In this document: positions 47,756 through 57,855 of the stretch, piece after piece
Position numbering within the stretch: the stretch's first letter is position 1
Layout of the letters: every line of letters starts with the position of its first letter
Made by a program: the position numbers and the translations under genes
Notes under the pieces: generated by a model
What the model was told of the DNA's origin: nothing
Seen by the model: the letters and a program-made list of their open reading frames with translations, nothing else
The model's database searches: none
NCBI GenBank assembly: GCA_030848705.1
Contig: CM061242.1
Span: 65,444,564-65,508,563 of the forward strand
Source of the DNA: Heracleum sosnowskyi
Taxonomy: Eukaryota; Streptophyta; Magnoliopsida; Apiales; Apiaceae
DNA length: 64,000 bases
Direction of reading: 5' to 3'

Positions 47756-48778
47756 CTAACCACTCACTACCACCTTCACACTCCCCTCAAGGGTTTTGGT
47801 AGTTTTTACAACAGGTGCCTTTTGAGAGACACCCGAGGTTGGCTGTCTGGATTTGGATTTTGGAATTTTAGAGGTGGCCACTTGGGTAGGAGGCTGTTGG
47901 ACAGTAGCAGCCTCCATAGTGGCACTTGAAATCAAAGAAATGACAATGGAGGAAGGTATAGTTGAGGAAATTACCTGACTTACCTGTGCCTCCTGAGCTG
48001 CAATGAAAATTGGTGGATAAACCAATTGTACCTCCTTGTTGTGGTTCAGCCTATTCAAGTCGTCAAGGACTCTTTTATTTTGAACCCAACAATCTTTGGA
48101 GTTTGCATGGAATTGGACCACCAGGTTACTCTCTACATGGTTAGCTAGCAACATGATAAATCTAGCATAGTATACATTCTTACTTCTAGATGCTTTATTT
48201 CCTAGCTTAGCACCTAGTTCAAATAGAATTAGGGATCCTAGGTTATAATACCTATCAGTTAGAAGCATATAAGCAATATCTAGCATAGAGAATGTAATTG
48301 CATCATAGTTGATAATTTTACCAGAGGAAACCTTAAGGATGACATCAAAGAAAAAGCTCCATTCCTTGACCATATCTCTTCTCTGAATCTTACTTAAATT
48401 AGCCGTAGGCAAATCATAGTTAATCGAATTTAGCATGTTAACAATATCAGTATCACTATGCTTTTCTAACCTATTGTTTTCAGGCAAATTTAAGCATGCT
48501 GTAATGACATCACTATTTATCACATATTCCTTATCTTGAAGAACAAAAGTGATTGTAGCATTGATAGAATCGAACACAACAGATTCCCAAATGGCTTCAA
48601 TCTCCTCAAAGTACAGTTTGGGGGATTCGAACATTGCCTTGGATAGCTTGCAGTTCTGTAAAAACCTCATCATAGTGTGATATGATGCGTTCTTCTCTTC
48701 GAAGTCCACCAGTGTCGTGAAGTTGTTCTTCTCGTATGTGAAACCAGTGAGAGACATAGTTTTGTTGGTTGGTGCCAT
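47756..48778 (-). CDS. Extra ORF downstream of pol in copia element E (SIRE-like position), function unknown
   Basis: An intact 340-codon minus-strand frame, ATG at 48778. It lies about 540 bp downstream of the end of a copia pol (49321) on the same strand, which is where SIRE-type copia elements carry an additional, sometimes env-like, ORF. What I see is a predicted mostly helical N-terminal two-thirds (FTTLVDFEEKNASYHTMMRF, YVINSDVITACLNLPENN, SFFFDVILKVSSGKIINYDA, ARFIMLLANHVESNLVV) and a low-complexity Ser/Thr/Pro/Lys-rich tail from about residue 265 (KIPKSKSRQPTSGVSQKAP). No signal peptide or convincing membrane helix is seen, so an envelope role is not supported. The N-terminal part resembles the helical region of transposon-borne plant-mobile-domain-like proteins only loosely. 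Its uninterrupted frame contrasts with the broken pol of the same element. Confidence 0.6.
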   Translation of the reverse strand: MAPTNKTMSLTGFTYEKNNFTTLVDFEEKNASYHTMMRFLQNCKLSKAMFESPKLYFEEIEAIWESVVFDSINATITFVLQDKEYVINSDVITACLNLPENNRLEKHSDTDIVNMLNSINYDLPTANLSKIQRRDMVKEWSFFFDVILKVSSGKIINYDAITFSMLDIAYMLLTDRYYNLGSLILFELGAKLGNKASRSKNVYYARFIMLLANHVESNLVVQFHANSKDCWVQNKRVLDDLNRLNHNKEVQLVYPPIFIAAQEAQVSQVISSTIPSSIVISLISSATMEAATVQQPPTQVATSKIPKSKSRQPTSGVSQKAPVVKTTKTLEGSVKVVVSG

Positions 48779-49320
48779 TGATACAGAGCTTTGAATTACA
48801 GAGAGAGGTTTTGCTTTGAGAGAGAAAGATGAGCTTTTGCCTTAGTCAATTTTGAGAATTGATAGAAAATGATTAACTGAGAGTAAAAAAAAATTTGTAC
48901 TCTCAAATAATTCACAAAGAAAATCAGAATAATTGAAAGAAATTATCTGATTGGGCAAGAAAATAACTGTTTAAAAGTAATGAGTTTAAAAAGTAAAGCC
49001 GCGAATTTACTGCAATTACATACACGTACTATACACATGTAACTACATATAGAATTGTGGTTTTAACGGTTACGATTAGAACTATACTATCTACGGATAG
49101 GATTTTACCTTTTGAGATTCGACATCCGTAGAGGAGTAAAAAGTATTATCCGTAGACATATAGAAAATCCAATGTCAAAAATGATCATCGATGGATAAGG
49201 ACATCCGTAGAGGGAGTGATTTTGAGTTAAACAAAATCCTTATCTTTTCTAAGGGTTTTAATTCTCATGAAAATCATTTTGACACTGGCTGCATTACAAA
49301 TTATCAGACAATTAAATTAA
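48779..49320. other. Copia element E spacer between pol and the extra ORF, with CCGTAGA repeats
   Basis: A non-coding stretch. At about 49090-49215 the words CATCCGTAGAGG (twice), ATCCGTAGA, CTACGGAT and TCGATGGAT recur in direct and inverted orientation within about 120 bp, forming a small repeat cluster. Confidence 0.6.
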
Positions 49321-49843
49321 TTAAGAAAAGTTAAGCATACCTAGCTCACTTACCAACCTTGAGAATGTTGATTCATCAAGTGACTTGGTAAAAGTGTTTG
49401 CAATTTGTTGTTCACTTGGAACAAAATGAAGTTTCACAGTACCATTCATCACATGCTCCCTGATGAAGTGATACTTTATTTCAAAGTGCTTGGTTCTTGA
49501 GTGTTGCACTGGATTCTCAGTAATGGCAATTGCACCAGTGTTGTTACAGAAAATTGGAATCTTATTAAATGTTATACCATAGTCTATTAATTGATTTTTC
49601 ATCCAAAGAATCTGTGCACAACAACTTCCAGCAGCAATATATCCTGCCTCAGCTGTAGAAGTAGAGACAACATTTTGCTTCTTACTAAACCATGAGACAA
49701 GCTTATTTCCTAGAAATTGACAGGTGCCTGTTGTACTTTTTTTGTCAATCTTGCAACCAGCATAGTCTACATCTGAATAACCAATTAGATCAAAACCTGA
49801 TTCTCTAGGGTACCAAATGCTAAGGTTTGGTGTTGCCTTTCTA
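49321..49843 (-). pseudogene. Copia element E: C-terminal reverse transcriptase and RNase H
   Basis: The minus strand carries the last part of a Ty1/copia pol. It includes WYPRESGFDLIGYSDVDYAG at the start of RNase H, then KSTTGTCQFLGNKLVSWFSK, KQNVVSTSTAEAGYIAA, HSRTKHFEIKYHFIREHV and QQIANTFTKSLDE, ending at a normal stop after ELGMLNFS. RNase H degrades the RNA strand during reverse transcription. The upstream part is separated by the CACTA 2 insertion and a deletion; the stretch between the two pol pieces that should span about 60 residues is missing. Confidence 0.9.
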
Positions 49844-52800
49844 ACATCTGTTGTCTTAACATACATTTAGCATCGGTCACATTGTGAATTCTGTTGTCTA
49901 AACCAACATTTGACATCAATTTCATTTCAAGTAACTATTGTCTTTATATACCTTTAACATCAGTTTTGTTTTGAAAAATTAGTGTTATTTTTGTTTTTCT
50001 ACATCACTTTTCTATCAATTAATCGTTGTCTTTTACTTTGATGGACATTTTTTCCTTTTATTAAATTTTTTATTTTTACTTGCATGAACATGAACTTTAT
50101 ATTTCATGTATATACTAAAATAACCAAAAGTAAAGTTAGCATTAACATAAATCTAGTATTCCTACATCAATAAAAAACATCAAATTACAATGGCCGCGTT
50201 CATTCGAAACCAGAACCGGAGTTTCAAGTACAAACAAACAGCTAACTGTAAAAGGTGATAATGAATTAATGCCGAAACTCGTAAGAGGTGAGTTCTCTTA
50301 TGAAGCTGATTGGGCAGGTCAGTCGAGGTTAGTAGTACAGATTGCAGAATGTATGCATGCTATTAAGAACTTGGATAACACTTGATCGGTCCAACCAAGG
50401 CAAAGGCTTCGGTAAGTGCCATTACAAGATGCTCGGGGTGATCTTCAACGAAGGCATGTCCATGCAGAGCTTGCATGGAATTCAGAATTCTTCCAACGAT
50501 CTGATGTAAAATATGCAATACATTAATAATTTGCAGAAAGACTGAATACTAAGTTCATTAGTTACAACTTACTAATAGAAGTCCACTATAAACAAGTCGA
50601 AACAGAAAACCAGTCTAATTATTATTTCTGTGCAGGATGTGAAGAGACCTTGTCGTTTGACGCCTCTAGTTGTATTACAGTATTCAGCACATGTTTCAGG
50701 ATAAGAAAAACTATTTCTGCAATTCCAATAATCATTCCACTGCTCTTCCCATAAGTAGACAATGAGAGATGGGACAATGGCAGTGGTTACTCACTAATTT
50801 TAGAGTACTGAAAAAATGCAGAACCTTGTAGTGTGGACTCTGCAAATGCAGATTTTCATTTCAACCTAACCAGTTATGGCAACATATGCACTGAACTACT
50901 GCGTTTATCACTTATTCCTCTTTTCGACTAAGACAAGATCAATTATAGTAACTGAATAATACCTTATCTTGAAGATCGAACACCTTTCCATACAGTTCTT
51001 CAGATGTAAAAGCCGGTTTGCTAAATACAGGAGTCCTGTTACAGAAATTTAATTTAAAGATGGAAAATCAGCAACTTATAACAATAAAGATGAAAAGACC
51101 TAACTTCCGTAATTTCTCTGTATATGATTATAACATTAATACAAGTAACAAAAATAATTAATGTATTCCATATAAAATTACTAATTACCATATATCTTAG
51201 AACAAAGGTTTTTTTACACGTTTAGAATATTGAATATTAGTTAAATAAATCAGTCAAACGTCAGTTCTTCATATCTATAAAGCAGCAGTGTAAGTGTGTA
51301 ACATATGCACTGAACTACTGAGTTTATCATGTATTCCTCTTTTCGACTAAGACAAGATCAATTATATTAACTGAATAAGCTAGAAGTGGAATAGGCAGAT
51401 ATATAAAAACTGCCAACCATGAGTTTGTTGTTTTAAAATGCCCTATAAAGCCACTTGTGCCTCATTGTAAGTATTGATATGCACAAAAGTAAATAAGTAA
51501 TAACATTTCAGTTAAGTTTAGCACAAAGGGAAATTCTGAGGGAGGAACTGAACAGAAACATTAGGAGACATGCAGAAATACAAGAACAAGTACCTACTTT
51601 TTTTCATTCCAGCCACCACATTGGCAAGTAAGAGTGGCCTCTTGCACCTGATAAGTAAGGGCAGCAAATCAAGATCACTCAGGTTTTACATTTTTAAATT
51701 ATCGTATGGTCTCTTTAAAACATATGATAAACCCAACAAGAAGTAACATTTTAGGACTCCAATCGTCCTCCATCAAATATAACACCAGTCCAAATATGAA
51801 ATACCTATGTCGACACAGTCTAAAAATATTAGTTAATGAGGTATAGAGCAATAATATAAGAGTAAGGAAACTGAACAGCTTGCTCCATCTCTGAAAGCAC
51901 CTGCTCTCTTAAAACCTTTTTTCTTGATGATTAAGTTGGTTTCAATGAAGCTCCTTTCGATGACCATATTTATGTTGCTTGATTGAACCTATCCAAGATA
52001 AAGTCAATGAAGCAATCAAATACTTAGATTAAAATAGAGTATAATAGTATAGCTTACCTTATATTCCACATACCTAGCTAACTTCCTATATTAAAATAAA
52101 ACAAAACTAGAAATTAGTAACTAAAAATTAAATGAAAATAATTTAATAATTAGAAATTCATTCTTACCCAAACAAATTCTCCTTCCTGTAATAAAATAAG
52201 AAAAAACACATGTCATATATAGCAATGCACATAAGCAACAGAGGTCTAAATATATGCACTCAATTTTAAATAAAATAACAAACCTAATTTAGTATAACAA
52301 CAACAACAAACATGGTCAAACTTTAGTACTAACTGATTAAAAATAAAACCCTTAATTTTAAAAACTAGGGTTTCAATTTTTAAAAACCCCAATTTTAAAA
52401 ATTAGGTTTTTGATTTTTCGAAACCCCCAATTTAAAACTACATGTACGCTTACAAATGCTAATATACATACAAATGTAGTTACATATCTTACCAATTCAA
52501 GCTTTCGGCTTCAAACAACGCACTTGAGGTTTCAAGCTTAGATTTGGTTTCGAAATCGAGCAGTGAAAGACGTCTAGAGTTATGAAGAGCACTTGATTTC
52601 GTGAGAGAGAGTCGAGAAATAGAGGTGAGAGTCGAGAGAGAGTGGTGAGGTGAGAGTCAAGAGAGAGGTGTGAGTCGAGAGAGAGATAGAGGTGAGAGGT
52701 GACTGTTTTTAGTTTTTAGATTTTGATTTTTAGTTTTAAGTTTTTAGTTTTAGATAAGGGGGAAACAAAAAATTGGTTATGGGGGAGGGGTAACAAATTG

Positions 52801-53068
52801 GTTTGGGGACGTGAAGGAGGGAAACAAAAAATTGGTTAAGGGGGGAGGGGCGAAGTATATTTGGTAAAGAAGCGGGGAAAATTGGAGACGAAGCGCGAGT
52901 TGGATTTTTTTAAAGTTTACTTAAGACATCGGTTGGTTACTGAAGTGATGTCCTAATAACAGACATACATCAGTTTTTTAGAGAACGGTGTTAATATCAT
53001 CTTTTTACATCGGTGTCATTTATACGGATGTTAAAGCTGTGATGTCTATTACACTTTTTCTAGTAGTG
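49844..53068. mobile_element. CACTA transposon 2, left end lost, with captured sequences
   Basis: The right end reads CTTTTTCTAGTAGTG up to 53068, the same terminal sequence as CACTA 1. Subterminal copies of ACATCGGT and ACATCAGTTTT lie at 49870-50040 and at 52920-53050. The left terminus CACTACTAG is absent; the similarity to copia resumes abruptly at about 49843, so the left end was removed together with copia sequence. No transposase is seen. The right flank of the element is the pol frame of copia element E. Confidence 0.8.
50400..51660 (-). pseudogene. Unidentified captured exon fragments in CACTA 2
   Basis: Three minus-strand blocks with matching GT/AG borders look like exons. At about 51650-51598 the reading is KRPLLLANVVAGMKK. 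At about 51037-50963 it is TPVFSKPAFTSEELYGKVFD, with LQDK. At about 50505-50385 it is IVGRILNSMQALHGHAFVED, continuing HPEHLVMALTEAFALVG. The frame can be followed across the splices. I do not recognise the gene. The length and spacing fit a captured host gene like those in CACTA 1. Confidence 0.5.
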
Positions 53069-53071
53069 GTA

Positions 53072-53468
53072 TTCAATTCAAGCTTAGTGGTAGTTGGCAT
53101 GGGTGTTTTAGCAGGAGAGGAATCCATTAGATCAAACTTCTTTAATAGATCAAAATTGTATTTAGTTTGACTAATGAAGATTCCTTCTGTCACTTGCTTA
53201 ACTTGTAAGCCAAAGAAATAGGTAAGTTCACCCATCATGCTCATTTCATATTTACTTTACATAAGTTTGGCAAACCTTTTGCAAAGCTTCTCATCTGCAG
53301 ACCCAAAAATTATGTCATCTACATAAATTTGAACAAGTATACTAGAGCCATTAACATTTCTAAAGAAAAGAGTTTTGTCAACAGTACCTCTAGTAAAGTG
53401 ATTCTCTAAAAGAAACTATGACAGAGTGTCATATCTGGTTGTAGGTGCTTGCTTCAGTCCATAAAGTG
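53072..53468 (-). pseudogene. Copia element E: central reverse transcriptase piece
   Basis: The minus strand reads part of a Ty1/copia reverse transcriptase. It has LYGLKQAPTTRYDTLS at the right edge, a catalytic IYVDDIIFGS region near 53330, then MGELTYFFGLQVKQ and TPMPTTTKLELN at the left edge. A TAA-type stop interrupts it near 53252 and another near 53412. It is cut at the left by CACTA 2 (53068) and at the right by the LINE poly-T (53472). Normal copia flanks on both sides are missing, so deletions accompanied the insertions. Confidence 0.88.
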
Positions 53469-53471
53469 CCC

Positions 53472-56420
53472 TTTTTTTTTGCTTAATGAAATTTTATTAA
53501 CAAGAAAAGAAGATACAACTAGGGAGAGAACCTAAAGAGAAAGATAAGGGACATACCCCTTACTCTCATAAAAAAACAACGTACAATATGAAAGGCATCA
53601 ATAAGCAATAGCAGCAAAACAAAACAGTTACAAGTAAAATAAGAGACTAGAAATTAATAAAGTGAACTGATGAGACTATAGTCTCAGTGAGCAGCATTTT
53701 GGAATCTTGCGCAGCTAAAAACTTTATCTCGGACAATATCTTTTACTCTGCTAAGAATGGTAGTCGCGGGAAGAGGGGACTTGCTGTGGATCCTGTTGTT
53801 CCTTTCTACCCAAATGTTATGAAAAGCCACACCCATGAAGAGAAAAAGAAGCTGGTTCTTTATGTTACAAGCCATGTTCTGAATATCGTGAAACCAAGTG
53901 GGAGACATAGGGGATGGGTTGTGCATCAATATATCCCTAGTATATCTGCATTAAAAAAGAATGTGGTGTATAGATTCAAGGAATCTATTGCATAGCACAC
54001 ATTGTGGAACTGTTTGAATACCAAATCTTAGCATGCGTTCCCTGGTAAGTAACCTATTCTTGAAAGCCAACCATAAAAGGAACGAACACTTTGGAATAGC
54101 TAGGGGATGCCAAACAGATTTCAACCAAAAATGACTCACGCCTTCATTTCTAATAGAGTTTCAGATGACTGAAATGTTTACTTTTGAAGCATTTAAGTCA
54201 TCCAAGGTGATAGAATCACATTGATGAAGAGGCGTGTGCATGACCAGATTTTTGAATTCCATGGCGAACATGTGGTTCGAGGGATGAAGATGCCACTGGT
54301 CATTTCTAATGATTGAACTCACCTTTGCCAGGTTATGAGACTCAACAATAGAAATAATCCGATTGTCAATGAGAGAAATGAGAGGCCGTCTAGTTGCCCA
54401 AGGGTCATGCCATAAAAGACAGTTACTACTGTACCCGGCTTGGTATTTGATAAAGTTTCCCACATCTTCTCTAGCTCCAAGAATTTTTCGAACTGCCCAG
54501 GAGAAACTAGGTTGGATATGCATGGTCCAAAAACCCTTCCTCCTCAAGATTGTACATTTAAACCAGTTGACCCAAAGGGAATTTGATGAGGGTTGGATAA
54601 CTCTCCACAGCTGGTAAATAATAGCAGCTTTGTTCCAGGTGATAAGATCTGCAAGACCAAGGCCTCCTTCGCTTTTTGGGAAACAAACATCTTTCCAAGC
54701 AACTTTGTACAAACACTTATCCTCAAGTTTCCCACTCCATAAAAACTTTGAGAAGATAGATTGAATAGTTCGAAGAATACCTTTTTGTAGAAACAGATGC
54801 GAAATCCAGAAATTGATAATGCCATATAGGATAGATTTTAGCAGCTGTAAACGTCCTCCTTGGCTCAACGGTCTATTAGACTAGCAATGAATCTTCTCAC
54901 AAATTTTATTTATCAAAGGCTGGACATTTGAGGTTTTTAGCTTAGTGGAGATTAAAGGAATCCCCAAGTATTTCACAGGCAGCTCTCCGCAAGTGAAATT
55001 TGTGTTGTTAAGCACTCTATGAATGACCCGAAGAGAAACATTGTAGAAAAAGGTTTCACTCTTTGAAGGGTTCGGGATCAGACCTGAGATAGCAGAGAAA
55101 ATATTAACACCTTGAAGTAAACATGTGATTGATTTCTCTGTTCCACTGCTGAAAAGGAGAACATCATCGGCAAAAGTTAGGTGGGAAATGCGACACCCCT
55201 CTGTTTGCTTGTGGAATTTGAAATCAGGGCTCAAGGTGCTAGCATTGAGACAAGCTGAAAATACCTCTATATCTATAACAAAAAGATAAGGAGGGGGTCT
55301 CCCTGCCTAAGTCCCGATTTACCTCTGAAAAATCCTTCTAACATGCCATTTAATTTTACTGAATAAGAAGGGGTGGTAACACATAATCGCAACCAATCAA
55401 TAAACCTTGCAGGGAATCCCATTCGAGTGAGAACAGAAAATAAGAACTGCCAATTTAAGAGATCAAAAGCTTTTGTTAGATCCAATTTGATGGTGCATCG
55501 AGGTGAACCCTTGTCTAAATGATAGTCTCTGCAGAGATTTTGAGCCAGAAAAATATTGTCTCCCATTCGTCTACCAAGAACAAACGTTGCTTGATTAGGA
55601 GAAATGATATCACCCAGAACCTTTTTTAACCTGTTAACTAGGATTTTGGCAATGACTTTATATAAAACATTACAACACGCAATAGGTCTGAAGTTATCCA
55701 TCGAAATGGTAGCATTTCATTTTGGAATAAGGGCCAGAGCCGTGGCATTGGCAAAGCGAGGCAAATTTAGAGAATTAAAGAAGTAAAGGATGCTTTTGAT
55801 CACATCATTCCCTACTATGCTCCAGGCAGCAAGAAAGAATTCAACTGTGTATCCATCCGAGCCAGGAGATTTAGACTTAGCCATACCTTTAAGAGTATTA
55901 AAAATCTCAACAGTAGTGATATTTGCAGTTAAACCACGAACATGGTCTTCGTTGAGGTGAGGAAGATCTTGATTTGTAGGGATGTCTTGAACTGGGTGGT
56001 CTTGACCAAGCATGCTCTCAAAATAATAAACAGCAACCGAAGCAACATTTTCATGGCCTTGTTGAAGCAAACCATTAACATCCTGAATGGCAAATATTTT
56101 ATTTGAGTTCCATCTTCCCTTGCAATAATTGAAAAACTAGGCATTATTTCCATCACCACTTTTAACCTATGTGGCTCAAGATTTCAGTCTAAGAAACTCC
56201 TCTTCATTATTAAGAGCAGTATCATAAGCCAAACGGAGAGAGCATTCATGATAAAAATCTGCAGGAGTGGGCGGGCTAGACATGTTCATTTGAAATTGTT
56301 GCAAGCTCAATCTCGCAGCAGCAACATTTGCTCGGAGATTTCCATTATAGGTGTTGAGAGTTTTTAAGAATTTCTTGGCATTCTCCAATTTAGAGGAGAG
56401 AATGAACCAAGGATTTCCTA
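53472..56420 (-). mobile_element. 5'-truncated LINE (L1-like) inserted in copia element E
   Basis: A minus-strand non-LTR retrotransposon. The 3' end is the T10 run at 53472-53481 on the plus strand (poly-A on the minus strand). Its 5' end, near 56420, lacks ORF1 and the endonuclease. The junction with copia lies in a shared AAACTAGGAAA word, a microhomology. Copia pol is on both sides (53072-53468 and about 56421-56513), but roughly 130 residues of reverse transcriptase that should lie between are missing. Confidence 0.88.
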
Positions 56421-56448
56421 GTTTGGACATTTGAGGATGCATCACCAA
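53684..56448 (-). pseudogene. LINE ORF2 remnants: reverse transcriptase and C-terminal zinc finger
   Basis: Several minus-strand frames together make one decayed L1-type ORF2 protein. 56448-56176: the linker helix (NPWFILSSKLENAKKFLK). 56070-55717: the pre-RT region (GSDGYTVEFFLAAW, ANATALALIPK). 55701-55273: reverse transcriptase (NFRPIACCNVLYKVIAKILV, KLDLTKAFDLLNW, GLRQGDPLL). 55234-54881: the catalytic LTFADDVLLFSSG block. 54868-54161: the thumb (KSEGGLGLADLITWNKA). 54139-53951: the zf-RVT-type finger with CVLCN, and 53929-53684: the C-terminal IWVERNNRIHSK segment. Frameshifts and stops separate them, so the element is inactive. The endonuclease is absent. Confidence 0.88.
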
Positions 56449-56513
56449 TGATCAGTTCAAATGGGTGATCCCTAGTCAATTTTCTCCTTGTTGCTGGTGT
56501 AGGTCTTGAAGAT
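56421..56513 (-). pseudogene. Copia element E: pre-RT piece at the satellite edge
   Basis: The minus strand reads RPTPATRRKLTRDHPFELII followed by GDASSNVQTR, the conserved region between integrase and reverse transcriptase in plant copia elements (the usual phrase contains H-P...IIGD). It is the rightmost piece of copia element E. It abuts satellite monomers at about 56514 without an LTR, so everything 5' of it, including integrase, was lost at that junction. Confidence 0.75.
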
Positions 56514-57855
56514 TTCCTTGTATAGCTCCTTTTAGAGGTATATGTAATCGGGCGTCTCCTGGTAACTGCTCCAATTCAGGTCCGGACAGCTCGAAATGAA
56601 GTTTTCTGCAATTCTATAAACCCATAGGGTTGAACTACGCGAAAATATCCACAAAATGGTCCGCTTCAATTTTTCCCCATTTTCCTTGTATAACACTCTT
56701 TAGAGGTATACATAATCGGACATCCCCTGGTATCTGCACCAATTTAGGCACGGACATCCCCTAATGAACTTTTCTGCAATTATATAAACCCATAGGGTCA
56801 AGCTACGAGAAAATATCCACAAAACGGCCCGCTTCAATTTTTCCCCATTTTCCTTGTATAGCTGCCTTTAGAGGTATACGTAACCGGGCGTCCCCTGGTA
56901 TCTGCTCCGATTCAGGCACGAACATCCCCTAATGAACTTTTCTGAAATTCTATAAACCCATACTAGGGGCGTCCCCTGGTATCTACTACAATTCAAGCCC
57001 AGACTGCTCCAAATTAAGTTTTCTGCAATTCTACAAACCCATAGGGTCAAACTACGAGAAAATATCCACAAAACGGTCCGCTTCATTTTTTCCCCATTTT
57101 CCTTGTATAGCTCCTTTTAGAGGTATACGTAATCGGGCGTAACTGCTCCAATTCAGGTCCGGACAGCTACAAACGAAGTTTTCCGCAATTCTATGAATCC
57201 ATAGGGCCGAACTACGAAAAAATATCCACAAAACGGCCCGCTTCAATTTTTCCCCATTTTCCTTGTATAACTCCCTTTAGAGGTATACATAATCAGGAGT
57301 CCCCGGATATCTACTCCAATTCAGGCCCGAACAGCTCCAAACGAAGTTTTCTGCAATTCTAGAAACCCATATGGTCAAATTATGAGAAAATATCCACAAA
57401 ATGGCCCACTTCAATTTTTCCCCATTTTCCTTGTATAGCTCCCTTTAGAGGTAAACGTAATCGGGCGTCTCCTAGTATCTGCTCTGATTCAGGCACGAAC
57501 ATCCCCTAATGAACTTTTCTGCAATTCTATAAACCCATAGGGTCAAGCGACGAGAAAATATCCACAAAATGTTCCGCTTCAATTCTTCCTCATTTTCCTT
57601 GTATAGCTCCCTTTAGAGGTATACGTAATCGGGCGTCCCATACTATCTGCTCCAATTCAGGCCCAGACAGCTCCAAATGCAGTTTTCTGCAATTCTACAA
57701 ACCCATAGGGTCAAACTACAAGAAAATATCCAAAAAATGATCCGCTTCAATTTTTCCCCATTTTCCTTGTATAGCTCCCTTTAGAGGTAAACATAATCGG
57801 GTGTCCCTTAGTATCTGCTCTGATTCAGGCACGGACATCCACTAATGAACTTTTC

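Noticed and set aside
47756..48778. Calling the extra copia ORF an envelope protein
   Set aside because: Its position fits the SIRE-type extra ORF, but no signal peptide, membrane helix or coiled-coil fusion region is visible, so only 'unknown' is supported.
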